Source: Chitinophaga rhizophila
GTDB taxonomy: Bacteria; Bacteroidota; Bacteroidia; Chitinophagales; Chitinophagaceae
Assembly (NCBI RefSeq): GCF_019492185.1
Contig: NZ_JAICCF010000001.1
Coordinates: 1,364,001-1,428,000 of the forward strand
Reading direction: 5' to 3'
Length of the DNA stretch: 64,000 nt
The notes beneath the pieces were generated by a model. It searched no databases, had not been told where the DNA came from, and was given only the letters and a program-made list of their open reading frames with translations. Shown piece after piece: positions 10,156 to 17,968 of this stretch (position 1 is its first letter; each line of letters starts with the position of its first letter). The translations under genes were made by a program, and so were the position numbers.

Positions 10156-10594
10156 TACACCACCATACCCATAAGATATATACTGGCTGGAATGCCAGCC
10201 GGCTCCAGGTGTACCAGGGTTTAGCCGGCAATCCGCCTGGCGCAGGTAACTCGTGTACCGCTACATAGATATTGGCCGGGAACATGGCCATCAACAAGAT
10301 AATAAGTCCCCAGGCAGCGTAGACCCGAACAGCAGGTATCAACAGGCCTGCTCCCAGGATAATTTCAAGCACCCCGCTGATCAGCACCAGCTGCAGTGCA
10401 TATGGCAACCATCCTTCAATCATGTAGGTCAGCTTACGGGGCGTGGCCAGGTGCATAATCCCTATCAGGATAAACATTACGGCTGCTGCAATCAGAGCAT
10501 CATGCTGTAAGTGCTTTAACCAGGGAATATTGAACAGGTAACCCGTAAGCAGGGATAAAAGTCCTATTGTTAAAAGTCCGGATAAGAAGGCCAT
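10148..10594 (-). CDS. DoxX-like small integral membrane protein
   Basis: A 148-residue inner-membrane protein with four predicted helices (about 5-22, 35-50, 62-85 and 92-110), the helix count of the DoxX/MauE superfamily. The stretch VLEIILGAGLLIPAVRVYAAWG resembles DoxX-like proteins in which a glutamate sits in the second or third helix. No cysteine pair is present, so it is unlikely to shuttle disulfides itself. Function unknown; family members are linked to quinone or thiol redox stress. It overlaps the end of the Crp-like regulator by 8 bp and is divergent from the yceI-like gene 152 bp away. Confidence 0.72.
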   Translation of the reverse strand: MAFLSGLLTIGLLSLLTGYLFNIPWLKHLQHDALIAAAVMFILIGIMHLATPRKLTYMIEGWLPYALQLVLISGVLEIILGAGLLIPAVRVYAAWGLIILLMAMFPANIYVAVHELPAPGGLPAKPWYTWSRLAFQPVYILWVWWCIR

Positions 10595-10694
10595 ATGCTT
10601 GATTTTGATACAAAGTTCCAGGATAAGCGGTTGCGGCGGACTAACATATGTTAGCTTTTCCAGGGACTTATTAACAATTATTTATAGCAATCCC

Positions 10695-10727
10695 TTTTGC
10701 AGCAGATGAATTATCAGATTACATTTG
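10695..10727 (+). promoter_or_regulatory. Bacteroidota-type promoter of the YceI gene
   Basis: TTTTG at 10695-10699 and TACATTTG at 10720-10727 match the -33 and -7 elements of the Bacteroidota primary sigma factor (TTG and TAnnTTTG) with 20-bp spacing. The start point should be near 10733, leaving a 5' leader of about 14 to 26 nt depending on which ATG is used. Confidence 0.75.
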
Positions 10728-10746
10728 ATCCACTCATTTATATCCA

Positions 10747-11292
10747 ATGAACATTACAATGAAAAAAGCACTCTATCCGTTCGCATTTGCGATTGTATTA
10801 CTGGCTTCTGCCTTTACGTTCGTATCCTCTCAGAACTGGAAAATTGCGGAAGGTTATTCCGTTAAATTCTCAGGGTCCGGGGCGAATGGCATATTCAAAG
10901 ATCTGAAAGGTCAGGTAGTATTTGATGAGAAAAACCCTGCCGCTTCAAAATTTGACGTAACTATCGCCGTTAATTCTATTAATACCGGGAACGGTTTAAA
11001 AAACACACATGCGAAAGGCAGTAAATGGTTTGATGCTTCCAAATATCCTGTTATACACTTCGTCTCATCTAAAGTAACAAAAACGGCTACGGGGTATGAT
11101 GCACAGGGAGAGCTGGAAATGCATGGTGTAAAAAAACCTTTCACCATACCTTTTACATTTGCAAAGAATGGTAGCGGCGGTACCTTTACCGGCAACTTTG
11201 ACGTAAACCGTGTTGACTTCGGCATCGGAGATGCAGGCGGCCGCGTAGATGATGTGTTCAAATTACAGGTAACAGTCCCTGTTACGCAATAA
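10747..11292 (+). CDS. YceI-family periplasmic lipid-binding-type protein
   Basis: A 181-residue secreted protein with a signal peptide (about residues 1-28, ending TFVSSQ) and the single YceI lipocalin-like beta barrel: WKIAEGYSVKFSG, the FDVTIAVNSINTGN strand, KWFDASKYPVIHFVSSKV, GELEMHGVKKPFTIPFTF and the C-terminal FGIGDAGGRV...FKLQVTVPV. Members bind polyisoprenoid-like lipids, and their role in Bacteroidota is not settled. A second ATG at 10759 (MKKALYP) gives a more usual signal peptide and may be the true start. The following small membrane protein starts 14 bp later, so the two are probably one transcript from the promoter at 10695-10727. Confidence 0.92.
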   Translation: MNITMKKALYPFAFAIVLLASAFTFVSSQNWKIAEGYSVKFSGSGANGIFKDLKGQVVFDEKNPAASKFDVTIAVNSINTGNGLKNTHAKGSKWFDASKYPVIHFVSSKVTKTATGYDAQGELEMHGVKKPFTIPFTFAKNGSGGTFTGNFDVNRVDFGIGDAGGRVDDVFKLQVTVPVTQ

Positions 11293-11305
11293 TTACCAAC
11301 CTTAC

Positions 11306-11692
11306 ATGTTTAGACAATATTTTCTTACCGGACTGGCAGCAGGCATCCTTTCAGGGCTTGCTGCTTTTTTTTATAGCAGAATATATACAGCATCGATAGC
11401 TGTTAATTTTACACAGCAGGTATCACCGCCTGCTATATTCAGCGCATGTCTTTTTGCCGGTATGCTAATCACGTTATTGTACTATACCATGTATGTATGT
11501 TATAAGAAAGCGCAGGATATACCGGCAGGTATATTACTTGTGTTATTTACATTCGCAGGTATGACGATTCCCTTCATGACAGATCTTCCGTTGGATGCAG
11601 CGCAGCCTGAGTTATTTCCAGGGCTTGTTGTACCCATGCAACTATTTCCCACATTAGCATGGTTTGCGGTAAAACCCTTTTTCAACAACTGA
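11306..11692 (+). CDS. Small integral membrane protein, function unknown
   Basis: A 128-residue protein with four hydrophobic segments (about 5-22, 44-65, 76-92 and 106-122). I do not recognise a family. Gly-rich first helix and the LFAGMLITLLYYTMYV segment look like a four-helix bundle in the inner membrane. It follows the YceI gene by 14 bp, so it probably belongs to the same transcript and may act with it at the envelope. YceI genes in other bacteria are often beside cytochrome b561-like membrane proteins, but the haem-ligand histidines of that family are absent here. Confidence 0.6.
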   Translation: MFRQYFLTGLAAGILSGLAAFFYSRIYTASIAVNFTQQVSPPAIFSACLFAGMLITLLYYTMYVCYKKAQDIPAGILLVLFTFAGMTIPFMTDLPLDAAQPELFPGLVVPMQLFPTLAWFAVKPFFNN

Positions 11693-11921
11693 TAGTTGCA
11701 GCGACGTTGTAAGAACAGGTGCTTTAAACTGATTACTTCTTGTAGATCTTTATGATAACTATTACATAGGATTTATTCATAGAAATTAAAGTAGTCCGCT
11801 TGTATATCATCTGTCTGCGTTGATCCGATATCCTGTTAGACAATATCTCCTCACAGGAACTCCAGCTGCTTACGTTAATATGTCCTGAATGCACCCTAAA
11901 GCACTGTTTTAGAAGTTTGGA

Positions 11922-11954
11922 CGAACTAGCGTAGAACTAGCGACGAACAAGCAG
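11922..11954. repeat. Three 11-nt near repeats
   Basis: The 11-nt unit CGAACTAGCGT, AGAACTAGCGA, CGAACAAGCAG occurs three times head to tail, one helical turn apart, just beyond the end of the Ada-like gene. The rest of the 270-bp gap (11693-11965) shows nothing else. Confidence 0.5.
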
Positions 11955-11965
11955 TTGTGAAGCGA

Positions 11966-12802
11966 CTACCTTTTAGCTGCTTCCCACCCGATCATGGCCA
12001 TCTTTCGGGTGGCTCCCCAGTGGTATTCACCAAATTCTCCATTTGAACGGATGACGCGGTGGCAAGGTATCAGAAATGCTACCGGATTGCTGCCAATAGC
12101 AGTACCCACTGCCTGGTAAGCACGATCAGCCTTTGCAGCGCCCGCTACCTGCCCATAGGTAGACAATGCCCCCATCGGTATATGTAACAATGCCTCCCAA
12201 ACCTTCAATTGGAAAGGCGTGCCTTTGAGATGTAATCTGACTTTCTCCAGCGTTGTCCAATCCTGTGTAAAAAAGTATAATGCGTTCTGCTGTATCATGT
12301 CCAGCACCTGTTGATAACGGGCATTCGGAAACTGTTCCTGCAACTGCCGGAAGGCCAGATCCCGGTTTTCTTCAAATGCCAGGTAACAGAGTCCCTTAGG
12401 CGTAGCCGCCAGTATTAACGGTCCGAACGGACTTTCTGCAAAACTATAGTTTATGGATAGCGCCTCGCCCCCGTTTTTGTACTCGCCAGGTGTCATTCCC
12501 TCAATATTCATAAACAGATCATGTAACCTGCCGGTACCGGATAAGCCGGTTTCGATAGCTGCGTCAAAAAGGGAAGTCTGGCGTTCCTTTAGTAAAGATT
12601 TGGCGTATCCGACACTCAGATACTGGGTAAACTTCTTCGGACTAACCCCTGCCCATGCTGTAAACATGCGCTGAAAATGGTAGGGACTGAGGTATACATT
12701 TCCGGCAATTTCCTCCAGAGAAGGTTGTCTTTTAAAATGTTCTTTCAGGTAGTCAATTGCCCTGGCAATACGCTCATAATCTGTCAGTTCCTGTGAAATC
12801 AT
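11966..12802 (-). CDS. AraC-type HTH / methylated-DNA-protein cysteine methyltransferase fusion (Ada-like)
   Basis: A 278-residue DNA-repair and regulatory protein. Residues 8-108 are an AraC-type double helix-turn-helix (SLEEIAGNVYLSPYHFQRMF), and 112-275 an O6-alkylguanine-DNA alkyltransferase with the acceptor Cys247 in IPCHRVIR and the helix GTPFQLKVWEALL. It would move the alkyl group from O6-alkylguanine to Cys247. The N-terminal zinc domain of E. coli Ada, which takes methyl from phosphotriesters and switches Ada into an activator, is missing, so induction cannot work in the E. coli way. Such truncated fusions are common in Bacteroidota. A -7-like element lies just upstream at 12822-12829. 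Confidence 0.93.
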   Translation of the reverse strand: MISQELTDYERIARAIDYLKEHFKRQPSLEEIAGNVYLSPYHFQRMFTAWAGVSPKKFTQYLSVGYAKSLLKERQTSLFDAAIETGLSGTGRLHDLFMNIEGMTPGEYKNGGEALSINYSFAESPFGPLILAATPKGLCYLAFEENRDLAFRQLQEQFPNARYQQVLDMIQQNALYFFTQDWTTLEKVRLHLKGTPFQLKVWEALLHIPMGALSTYGQVAGAAKADRAYQAVGTAIGSNPVAFLIPCHRVIRSNGEFGEYHWGATRKMAMIGWEAAKR

Positions 12803-12821
12803 ATCTAATTCATTTACAATA

Positions 12822-12829
12822 CAAAAGTA
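12822..12829 (-). promoter_or_regulatory. Probable -7 promoter element of the Ada-like gene
   Basis: On the minus strand the bases read TACTTTTG, a full match to TAnnTTTG, 20 bp before the start codon. No TTG stands at the expected -33 distance, so this is a half match. Transcription would begin near 12816. Confidence 0.45.
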
Positions 12830-12907
12830 GACATTCTACTGAATCTGATAAACCCGGTTCTTGCGGAGTTCATTCCGTTAATTTTAACGTAATTTTGCCA
12901 CCTGATT

Positions 12908-13840
12908 ATGAACACGAACCTGCCAATATTCGATATTCCGTCCACCATACGCTACTATCTGTCGCTGGATAAAAAGGTGACACAGAGTTTTGGGATGGAT
13001 AAATACGATGAGCTGCTTCACCCGAATAATTTTGCAGTACTGAGCAATGAGGGGAGCATAAAAAGCGGTCCACCTATCAGGACGGATCACTATGCCATTA
13101 TCCTTTGTATACGGGGCACCTGCCAGAAGACGATCGGTGCATTTACTTTTGAGGTAGGCCCAAGATCGCTGCACATCGTATCGCCTAAACATACTACTTC
13201 TTTTGATCATGCTTCGGATGATCTGTTGCTGTACATGGTGATGTTCAAGAAAGAGTTTATCACCGATACATTTATCAAGCAAAGTGCGCTGGATCCGCTG
13301 ATAGATCTGAATCCATCATGTGCACCGGTATACACTTTATCGGAGCCACATTTTGTAAAGACCAAGCAACTGTTTGAGAGGATTGAGAAAGAATATAGAG
13401 AAGCGAATCCTTTCTTTCTGCAGATTGTACGGTTGCAGGTAGTGGAGTTGTTGTATGAGGTGAACCGTGCATTTGAAAAGTGCCAGGAAACACGCCCTAA
13501 TCATCAGCTGACAAGACAATATGCTACGTTTGTCAACTTCCGGGACCTGGTAGAAGAGCATTTTCTGGATAAGAGAACAGTGCAGGAATATGCAGATATG
13601 TTACATATTTCCGCAAAACATCTGAGTGAGATTGTTAAACAGGAAACCGGTAAGAATGCATTGCAGATTATTCATAGCCGGTTATATCTTGAGGCGAAGC
13701 TGTTGCTGTCTACATCTTCATTGAGTGTAAAAGAAATTTCCGATCAGCTGAACTTTGATACGAGTTCTCATTTCAGCCGTTTCTTCAAAAAGTTTGCAGA
13801 TGAGAATCCGTCTGATTTCAAGAAGTTATCAGTAGCCTGA
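12908..13840 (+). CDS. AraC-family transcriptional regulator with cupin-like sensor domain
   Basis: A 310-residue regulator. The N-terminal half (about 45-125, DHYAIILCIRGTCQKTIGAF and RSLHIVSPKHTTSF) has the strand pattern of an AraC cupin sensor. The C-terminal 100 residues contain both helix-turn-helix units: TVQEYADMLHISAKHLSEIV and SVKEISDQLNFDTSSHFSRF, then FFKKFADENPSDFKK. It is divergent from the Ada-like gene across only 105 bp. A TAATTTTG element at 12890-12897 sits very close to the ATG, so either the leader is very short or the promoter is elsewhere. Ligand and targets unknown. A perfect hairpin follows the gene. Confidence 0.9.
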   Translation: MNTNLPIFDIPSTIRYYLSLDKKVTQSFGMDKYDELLHPNNFAVLSNEGSIKSGPPIRTDHYAIILCIRGTCQKTIGAFTFEVGPRSLHIVSPKHTTSFDHASDDLLLYMVMFKKEFITDTFIKQSALDPLIDLNPSCAPVYTLSEPHFVKTKQLFERIEKEYREANPFFLQIVRLQVVELLYEVNRAFEKCQETRPNHQLTRQYATFVNFRDLVEEHFLDKRTVQEYADMLHISAKHLSEIVKQETGKNALQIIHSRLYLEAKLLLSTSSLSVKEISDQLNFDTSSHFSRFFKKFADENPSDFKKLSVA

Positions 13841-13872
13841 CCTTTGCATTTTTTTCCGTCGTACACAATACA

Positions 13873-13902
13873 AATAGGGCCTTTCATCTGAAAGGCCCTA
13901 TT
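13873..13902 (+). terminator. Bidirectional intrinsic terminator
   Basis: A perfect 12-bp stem (AATAGGGCCTTT with AAAGGCCCTATT) around a 6-nt loop CATCTG lies between the convergent AraC regulator and outer-membrane barrel genes, and can serve both. Confidence 0.8.
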
Positions 13903-13954
13903 ACATTTGATTATAAACCCCTTAAACAATTATGTCCTATGCAAATTGTACTTA

Positions 13955-14524
13955 TTACAAGCTGAAGGTGTAAGCTACTCTCAGTCCGATAAGATTAGCC
14001 GGTTCTCCACCATCAACAAACTTGGAATTACCATCGAATTTAACACCTGCATCCAGGTAACTTCCTTTAGCCAGCGGGATCAGGTAACCGATCTGAGGGC
14101 TGTAAGTGAATGCAGCTGTTTTATTGCCAACCGGCCCATTCGTGATAAAGTTAACACCGGCTTGTCCCTGTACATACAGATTATTGCTGTGGAAAGGATA
14201 ATACCTTAAACCAGCTTTCACGGGAATCCATTGCAAATCATCCAGACCAGGTACATCATCTGCAAATACATTTGCAAATCCTGCATTCAGGTTTACATAT
14301 AATGTCTTACCAATGATGGCATAATCTGCCTGTACGGAACCGCCTAAAGACCATTTATAGTAGTCACTGAAACTTCCAACCGGTATTCCTGCTTCCGGAC
14401 CAACACTCAGTGAGAATGATGGTCGCTGTGATTCACTGTTACCTTTCGTTTGAGCCTTAACGCCTACTGCCACTGCTAATAATAATGCTAATGTGGTAAT
14501 GCCTGCCTTCATTGTCTTTTTCAT
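13955..14524 (-). CDS. Small outer-membrane beta-barrel protein
   Basis: A 189-residue secreted protein. A signal peptide (1-24, ending VGVKAQ) is followed by alternating hydrophobic strands typical of the OmpW/OmpA-like eight-stranded barrels of Bacteroidota (outer membrane beta-barrel, porin-family class): FSLSVGPEAGIPVGSF, SLGGSVQADY, VNLNAGFANVF, VKAGLRYYPF, VQGQAGVNF, YSPQIGYLIPL, LDAGVKFDG and the terminal IGLRVAYTFSL with a penultimate-type aromatic signature. No OmpA peptidoglycan-binding domain. Function unknown; such proteins act as small porins or structural proteins. A strong promoter match lies 80-110 bp upstream and a bidirectional terminator just after the gene. Confidence 0.85.
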   Translation of the reverse strand: MKKTMKAGITTLALLLAVAVGVKAQTKGNSESQRPSFSLSVGPEAGIPVGSFSDYYKWSLGGSVQADYAIIGKTLYVNLNAGFANVFADDVPGLDDLQWIPVKAGLRYYPFHSNNLYVQGQAGVNFITNGPVGNKTAAFTYSPQIGYLIPLAKGSYLDAGVKFDGNSKFVDGGEPANLIGLRVAYTFSL

Positions 14525-14604
14525 CGTCTTTCGTTTTAATCTATTCTTTAGTTAATCTATTGTCTCTTCTGTTATATCGCAGCTGCTGTATAAATCTGAT
14601 GACA

Positions 14605-14635
14605 CAAAAGTAAGCCGGAATCTGGTGCAGGTCAA
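14605..14635 (-). promoter_or_regulatory. Bacteroidota-type promoter of the outer-membrane barrel gene
   Basis: On the minus strand TTG (14633-14635) and TACTTTTG (14605-14612) match the -33 and -7 elements with 20-bp spacing. Transcription should start near 14599, giving a leader of about 75 nt. Confidence 0.75.
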
Positions 14636-14752
14636 TGCCAATTTCACGGAAAAAATAGCCAATTTCTCCGATCGCAAGATTTTCTTTAGGCGAGCCGAAA
14701 AATTGGTTTATTAAACCGAGATATTGGTTTTTCATATACCCTTAAGGGGTGC

Positions 14753-14846
14753 TACATTTGTGACACGAAAAAAGAAAACATTATTACAGTAATAAACAGT
14801 TGTAGGTTTAGGTAGAAACGGGTGTAATCATACACCCGTTTGTTTT
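14753..14846 (+). ncRNA. Candidate small RNA with own -7 element and terminator
   Basis: TACATTTG at 14753-14760 is a full -7 element match. The nearest TTG is 26 bp upstream, longer than usual. About 55-60 bp further on, a perfect 10-bp stem (AAACGGGTGT with ACACCCGTTT, 14816-14841) is followed by GTTTTTAT, a normal terminator. There is no open frame in between, so the transcript would be an untranslated RNA of about 80 nt (roughly 14766-14846). It points away from the outer-membrane barrel gene, whose own promoter is 120 bp to the left. Not matched to any known family. Confidence 0.4.
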
Positions 14847-15003
14847 TATACTAAAGGCATATGTGATAGTCTGGCGGCAGAAGGGTTTCCGTCTCTTTAT
14901 CGCAAACAAATGCGATTACCGGAAGCTGTTAGCAGAGGCAGGGAAGCAGCTTTTCATACAGCGATAGACTATGTGAAAGCCGCTGCAGGACTCGTTGTAC
15001 CGG
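14847..15003. other. Gap with an open stretch, possibly a gene remnant
   Basis: The plus strand is open from about 14842 to the stop at 15012, with coding-like content (includes AAEGFPSLYRKQMRLPEAVS), but begins inside a terminator and has no good start; the only ATG (14910) leaves 34 residues. It could be the tail of a decayed gene or chance. Nothing else was seen here. Confidence 0.25.
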
Positions 15004-15114
15004 TTATCTTTTGAGGCGGGAAGCGGCCAGTAATATTACGGCCATTACCAGCAGAGATAGTAATACTTCGCTATACGCTTTGTTTTGTGCAATAATTTGT
15101 CTGATTCGGGTCAT
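15004..15114 (-). CDS. Possible 36-residue single-pass membrane peptide
   Basis: A short frame from ATG at 15114 to TAA at 15004 encodes a peptide with a charged N terminus (MTRIRQIIAQNKAYSE), one hydrophobic helix of about 19 residues (VLLSLLVMAVILLAAS) and a basic end RLKR, a typical small inner-membrane protein with cytosolic positive charge. There is no Shine-Dalgarno sequence, which is normal in this phylum, and no clear promoter. It lies in an otherwise empty kilobase. The architecture favours a real gene, but only comparison with relatives would settle it. Confidence 0.35.
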   Translation of the reverse strand: MTRIRQIIAQNKAYSEVLLSLLVMAVILLAASRLKR

Positions 15115-15440
15115 GTTGAAGGAATCTGTTGTGAGGTGATTAGGGGAAATTACGGGTTCTGTCAATCGGAAAATATCCGTAGTTCTACGCAGTATGTTCC
15201 GCAGTATTACGCTTACTTAACTGACTATGTTATAGTAATTTGCATACTCATCGGACAGGAATTTCACTTTCGCAGGTTTCGTTCCGTATATACGGGGCGG
15301 AACTTGTAAAGTGGAACAAGTGGGTAGAAATGGCAACTCTACCAATATAACACAAATATTAATTGATTCAAACTTATCATATCAACACAGGTGTAATCGT
15401 TTCACTTCTTAAAGGCTATGCGCCACAACCCCATCCTTAG
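15115..15440. other. AT-rich intergenic stretch
   Basis: About 325 bp without a convincing gene. A short inverted repeat GTTCCG...CGGAAC lies at about 15281-15303. Frames of 60-70 residues on the plus strand have no coding character. Confidence 0.35.
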
Positions 15441-15476
15441 CAAAAAAATAGCTCCCGCCAATGACGGGAGCTATTT
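15441..15476 (-). terminator. Intrinsic terminator of the MBL-fold hydrolase gene
   Basis: A perfect 12-bp stem (15446-15457 with 15465-15476, core AGCTCCCG/CGGGAGCT) with a 7-nt loop; on the minus strand it is followed by a run of seven T. It lies 26 bp beyond the stop codon of the gene ending at 15502. Confidence 0.85.
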
Positions 15477-15501
15477 ACTTTTATGTGTTTGTGGGTCGTT
15501 A

Positions 15502-16467
15502 TCAGGTATATCTTTTTTTCACCTCACTTGCCAGCAGTGCACCTATACCTATTACAGCCAGTACTGCGACTGCTTTCAGGAGGGGTTTTCTGATTTTAGC
15601 CGGCGGTACATATTCCACACCACTGATACCTGCAACGGCAGGATCTTCGGTATAACGTCCGTTCACCGGTACCGCTTTCTCTCTGAAATTATCAGCCAGT
15701 TCCTGTAAGGCAGCGAGAGATTCCCCTTCCAGGGGATGGCCGTGACCAGTAGCTACAATAGCAGGCTGCAGAGATGCCAGGGTCTGTACAGATTTCTCTG
15801 CTGCTTTCCAGTCGTAGGTAAAGTACCTTGGAGGGCCGGAAATGGTACGCTGCTGTTTCAGCACTGCCAGTACTGACTCTTGTTTAGTGGTTACGAAAGC
15901 ATCTCCGGCGATAAGTACACCATCCTGCTCCCGGTAGAGGCTGATATGGCCGGGGGCATGACCGGGAGTATGAATATATTTCCATTCTTTCAGTCCGGGA
16001 ACATTGCCCTGTTCGGGTAACATCAGCAGTCTGCCGCCCAGATCAACGGGGCCTTTAGGAAACAAAAAGGAGAACCATGTAAACAGTCCGCCGCCCGCTG
16101 TCGGATCAGGTGGTGGATAAGCAGAACGTCCGGTGAGGTAAGGCGCTTCGAGGTAATGAGCATATACGGGCACGTCCCATTCATCCGCGAGTTCCATTAC
16201 AGCCCCCACGTGATCGAAATGACCATGTGTGAGTACAATAGCTGCAGGAGTAGCCTGTGGCCAGAATAACTCTCTTGCTACTCTTCTGATCCTTGCAGCC
16301 GCACCAGCCATACCGGCATCCACCAGTATCCAGTGATTGGTAGACGGATCATGTATAAAATATACGTTGACAATCCTGTCGCGCAGTCCCCAGACTCCGG
16401 GCGCCACATAAAACCATTCATGTTCTGCGCATGCTTTGATTTTAACCAGTGCTTGTTGCTTTTTCAT
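15502..16467 (-). CDS. Metallo-beta-lactamase-fold hydrolase with C-terminal membrane anchor
   Basis: A 321-residue protein. The zinc-binding motif HGHFDH is at 81-86, followed by TPGHAPGHISLY, GDAFVTT and TGHGHPLEG, the metal ligands of glyoxalase II-like hydrolases. The last 30 residues contain one hydrophobic helix (LLKAVAVLAVIGIGALLASE) and a basic tail, so the enzyme is probably anchored in the inner membrane with its catalytic domain in the cytosol; there is no signal peptide. Substrate unknown: thioesters, lactones and phosphodiesters are all used in this superfamily. The rtcB gene lies upstream in the same direction, 73 bp away, so the two could share a transcript. Confidence 0.88.
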   Translation of the reverse strand: MKKQQALVKIKACAEHEWFYVAPGVWGLRDRIVNVYFIHDPSTNHWILVDAGMAGAAARIRRVARELFWPQATPAAIVLTHGHFDHVGAVMELADEWDVPVYAHYLEAPYLTGRSAYPPPDPTAGGGLFTWFSFLFPKGPVDLGGRLLMLPEQGNVPGLKEWKYIHTPGHAPGHISLYREQDGVLIAGDAFVTTKQESVLAVLKQQRTISGPPRYFTYDWKAAEKSVQTLASLQPAIVATGHGHPLEGESLAALQELADNFREKAVPVNGRYTEDPAVAGISGVEYVPPAKIRKPLLKAVAVLAVIGIGALLASEVKKRYT

Positions 16468-16540
16468 ACTTTAAGGAATTACATGAACACTGTCTTGTCT
16501 CTAACAAAACTCATGCTCAGTCCATCAGCCACAGCCGTTA

Positions 16541-17968
16541 CTAGTCTTCTTTGCTTCCGTCGTCAGCCATTCTTACCATCTTCGGAGAAAACTTTGCGAC
16601 AACGTCTACCAGTTCACGTTGCGCATTCATAACGATGTTGATATCCTTGTATGCCATCGGCGCTTCATCCAGGCCTGCGCCTATCAGGGTCACATCATTA
16701 GCTTTCAGGATGGCTTTCATCTCCTGCTGACTGATGGTTTTTACTGCCTGTGTACGGCTCATCTGACGGCCTGCGCCATGAGAAGCAGAATTGATAGCTG
16801 TATCTTCACCTTTTCCTCTTACCAAGTATCCGGGGGCAGTCATAGAACCCGGGATAATACCCATGATACCTTTTCCGGCAGGCGTTGCACCTTTACGGTG
16901 TACAATTACCTCTTCACCGTTCCAGGTTTCTTTCCAGGCAAAGTTGTGATGGTTTTCAACTCTTGCCAGCAATTTACCACCGATAGCTTTTGTCAGTTTG
17001 TTATGTATGACCTCGTGACAGGCAGAGGCATAGTCACCCGCCAGGTTCATGGCCAGCCAGTATTCCTGTCCTTCAGCGCTGTTCATATCCAGGTAAGCGA
17101 GATTAGCTGCTTCCTTCGGCAGTTTACAGATCTCTTTTGCCAACCGGGTATAATAGCCTGCAATGGTTGCACCAAGGCCTCTGGAGCCGGAGTGCGACAA
17201 CAATGCAAGGTATCTTCCTGCGGCGATATTTAGCGGCTTGTCATCTTCAGTAAACTCGATAACACCCCATTCCACAAAGTGGTTGCCACCACCGGAAGTA
17301 CCCAGTTGAGACCATGCCTTCTCTTTCAATGTTTTTATAAACTGGGTCATATTAAATTCCTCTCTTTCCAATATGGCATGGTCGGTACGTTGGTGTCTTA
17401 GAAAACCTTGTCCTGCACCGAAACGGGTATGATCGATCAGTTCCCTTTTATAAATATCCGGATGGGCTGTATAGTGGCTTTCAGGTATATCGAAGATCGA
17501 CAGTGCCATACGGCAACCAATGTCTACACCTACACCATATGGGATGACCGCATTCTTTGCCGCCAGCACCCCTCCTATTGGCAGGCCATAGCCCTGGTGA
17601 GCATCGGGCATCAGTGCACCAGCAACGGTTACTGGCAGCCGCATGGCAGTGTTCATTTGTTTCACAGCACCCTCATCGATGTGTTCCTGGCCATAGATAG
17701 CAAATTGCTTTGCAGCAGCGTTTAACTCGATGGTTGTATCTTTAGGTTCGTTAGCTTCTTCTATCATGCTGGTAGCAAGATCTTCAAGGATCTCATCATC
17801 AAGGAATGCTTCCGGTTTTTCCAGCAGTAGTTTCATAGTTGTCAGCACTGTTTCACGATCTGCCTCCTGATAGTGCTTTTCCAGTACTTCCAGTGCGAGG
17901 CCCAGTATTTTACCCTGTTTGAAACCGAGCGTCAACAGATCTTTACCGTTAATCCTGTTCATATGCAT
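16541..17968 (-). CDS. rtcB: RNA 3'-terminal phosphate/5'-OH ligase RtcB
   Basis: Joins RNA ends with 2',3'-cyclic or 3'-phosphate to 5'-OH ends using GTP and manganese, in RNA repair or tRNA splicing. Motifs: PDAHQGYGLPIGG (121-133), GVGVDIGCRM (145-154, Cys152 a metal ligand), GTSGGGNHFVEW, LLSHSGSRGLG, VENHHNFAW, the HRKGATPAG segment and SHGAGRQMSR, whose His carries the GMP intermediate. Residues 1-75 are an N-terminal extension (GKDLLTLGFKQGKILGLALE) common in Bacteroidota RtcB proteins. No rtcA, rtcR or archease gene is seen. A second ATG two codons downstream is equally possible. The MBL-fold gene follows on the same strand. Confidence 0.96.
   Translation of the reverse strand: MHMNRINGKDLLTLGFKQGKILGLALEVLEKHYQEADRETVLTTMKLLLEKPEAFLDDEILEDLATSMIEEANEPKDTTIELNAAAKQFAIYGQEHIDEGAVKQMNTAMRLPVTVAGALMPDAHQGYGLPIGGVLAAKNAVIPYGVGVDIGCRMALSIFDIPESHYTAHPDIYKRELIDHTRFGAGQGFLRHQRTDHAILEREEFNMTQFIKTLKEKAWSQLGTSGGGNHFVEWGVIEFTEDDKPLNIAAGRYLALLSHSGSRGLGATIAGYYTRLAKEICKLPKEAANLAYLDMNSAEGQEYWLAMNLAGDYASACHEVIHNKLTKAIGGKLLARVENHHNFAWKETWNGEEVIVHRKGATPAGKGIMGIIPGSMTAPGYLVRGKGEDTAINSASHGAGRQMSRTQAVKTISQQEMKAILKANDVTLIGAGLDEAPMAYKDINIVMNAQRELVDVVAKFSPKMVRMADDGSKED

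Noticed and set aside
14541..14735. 64-residue minus-strand frame upstream of the outer-membrane barrel gene
   Set aside because: It overlaps the strong promoter of that gene and has no coding character.
14525..15501. tRNA or other structured RNA genes in the empty kilobase
   Set aside because: No T-arm GTTCNANNC pattern with matching acceptor arms was found; only the short candidate RNA is kept.
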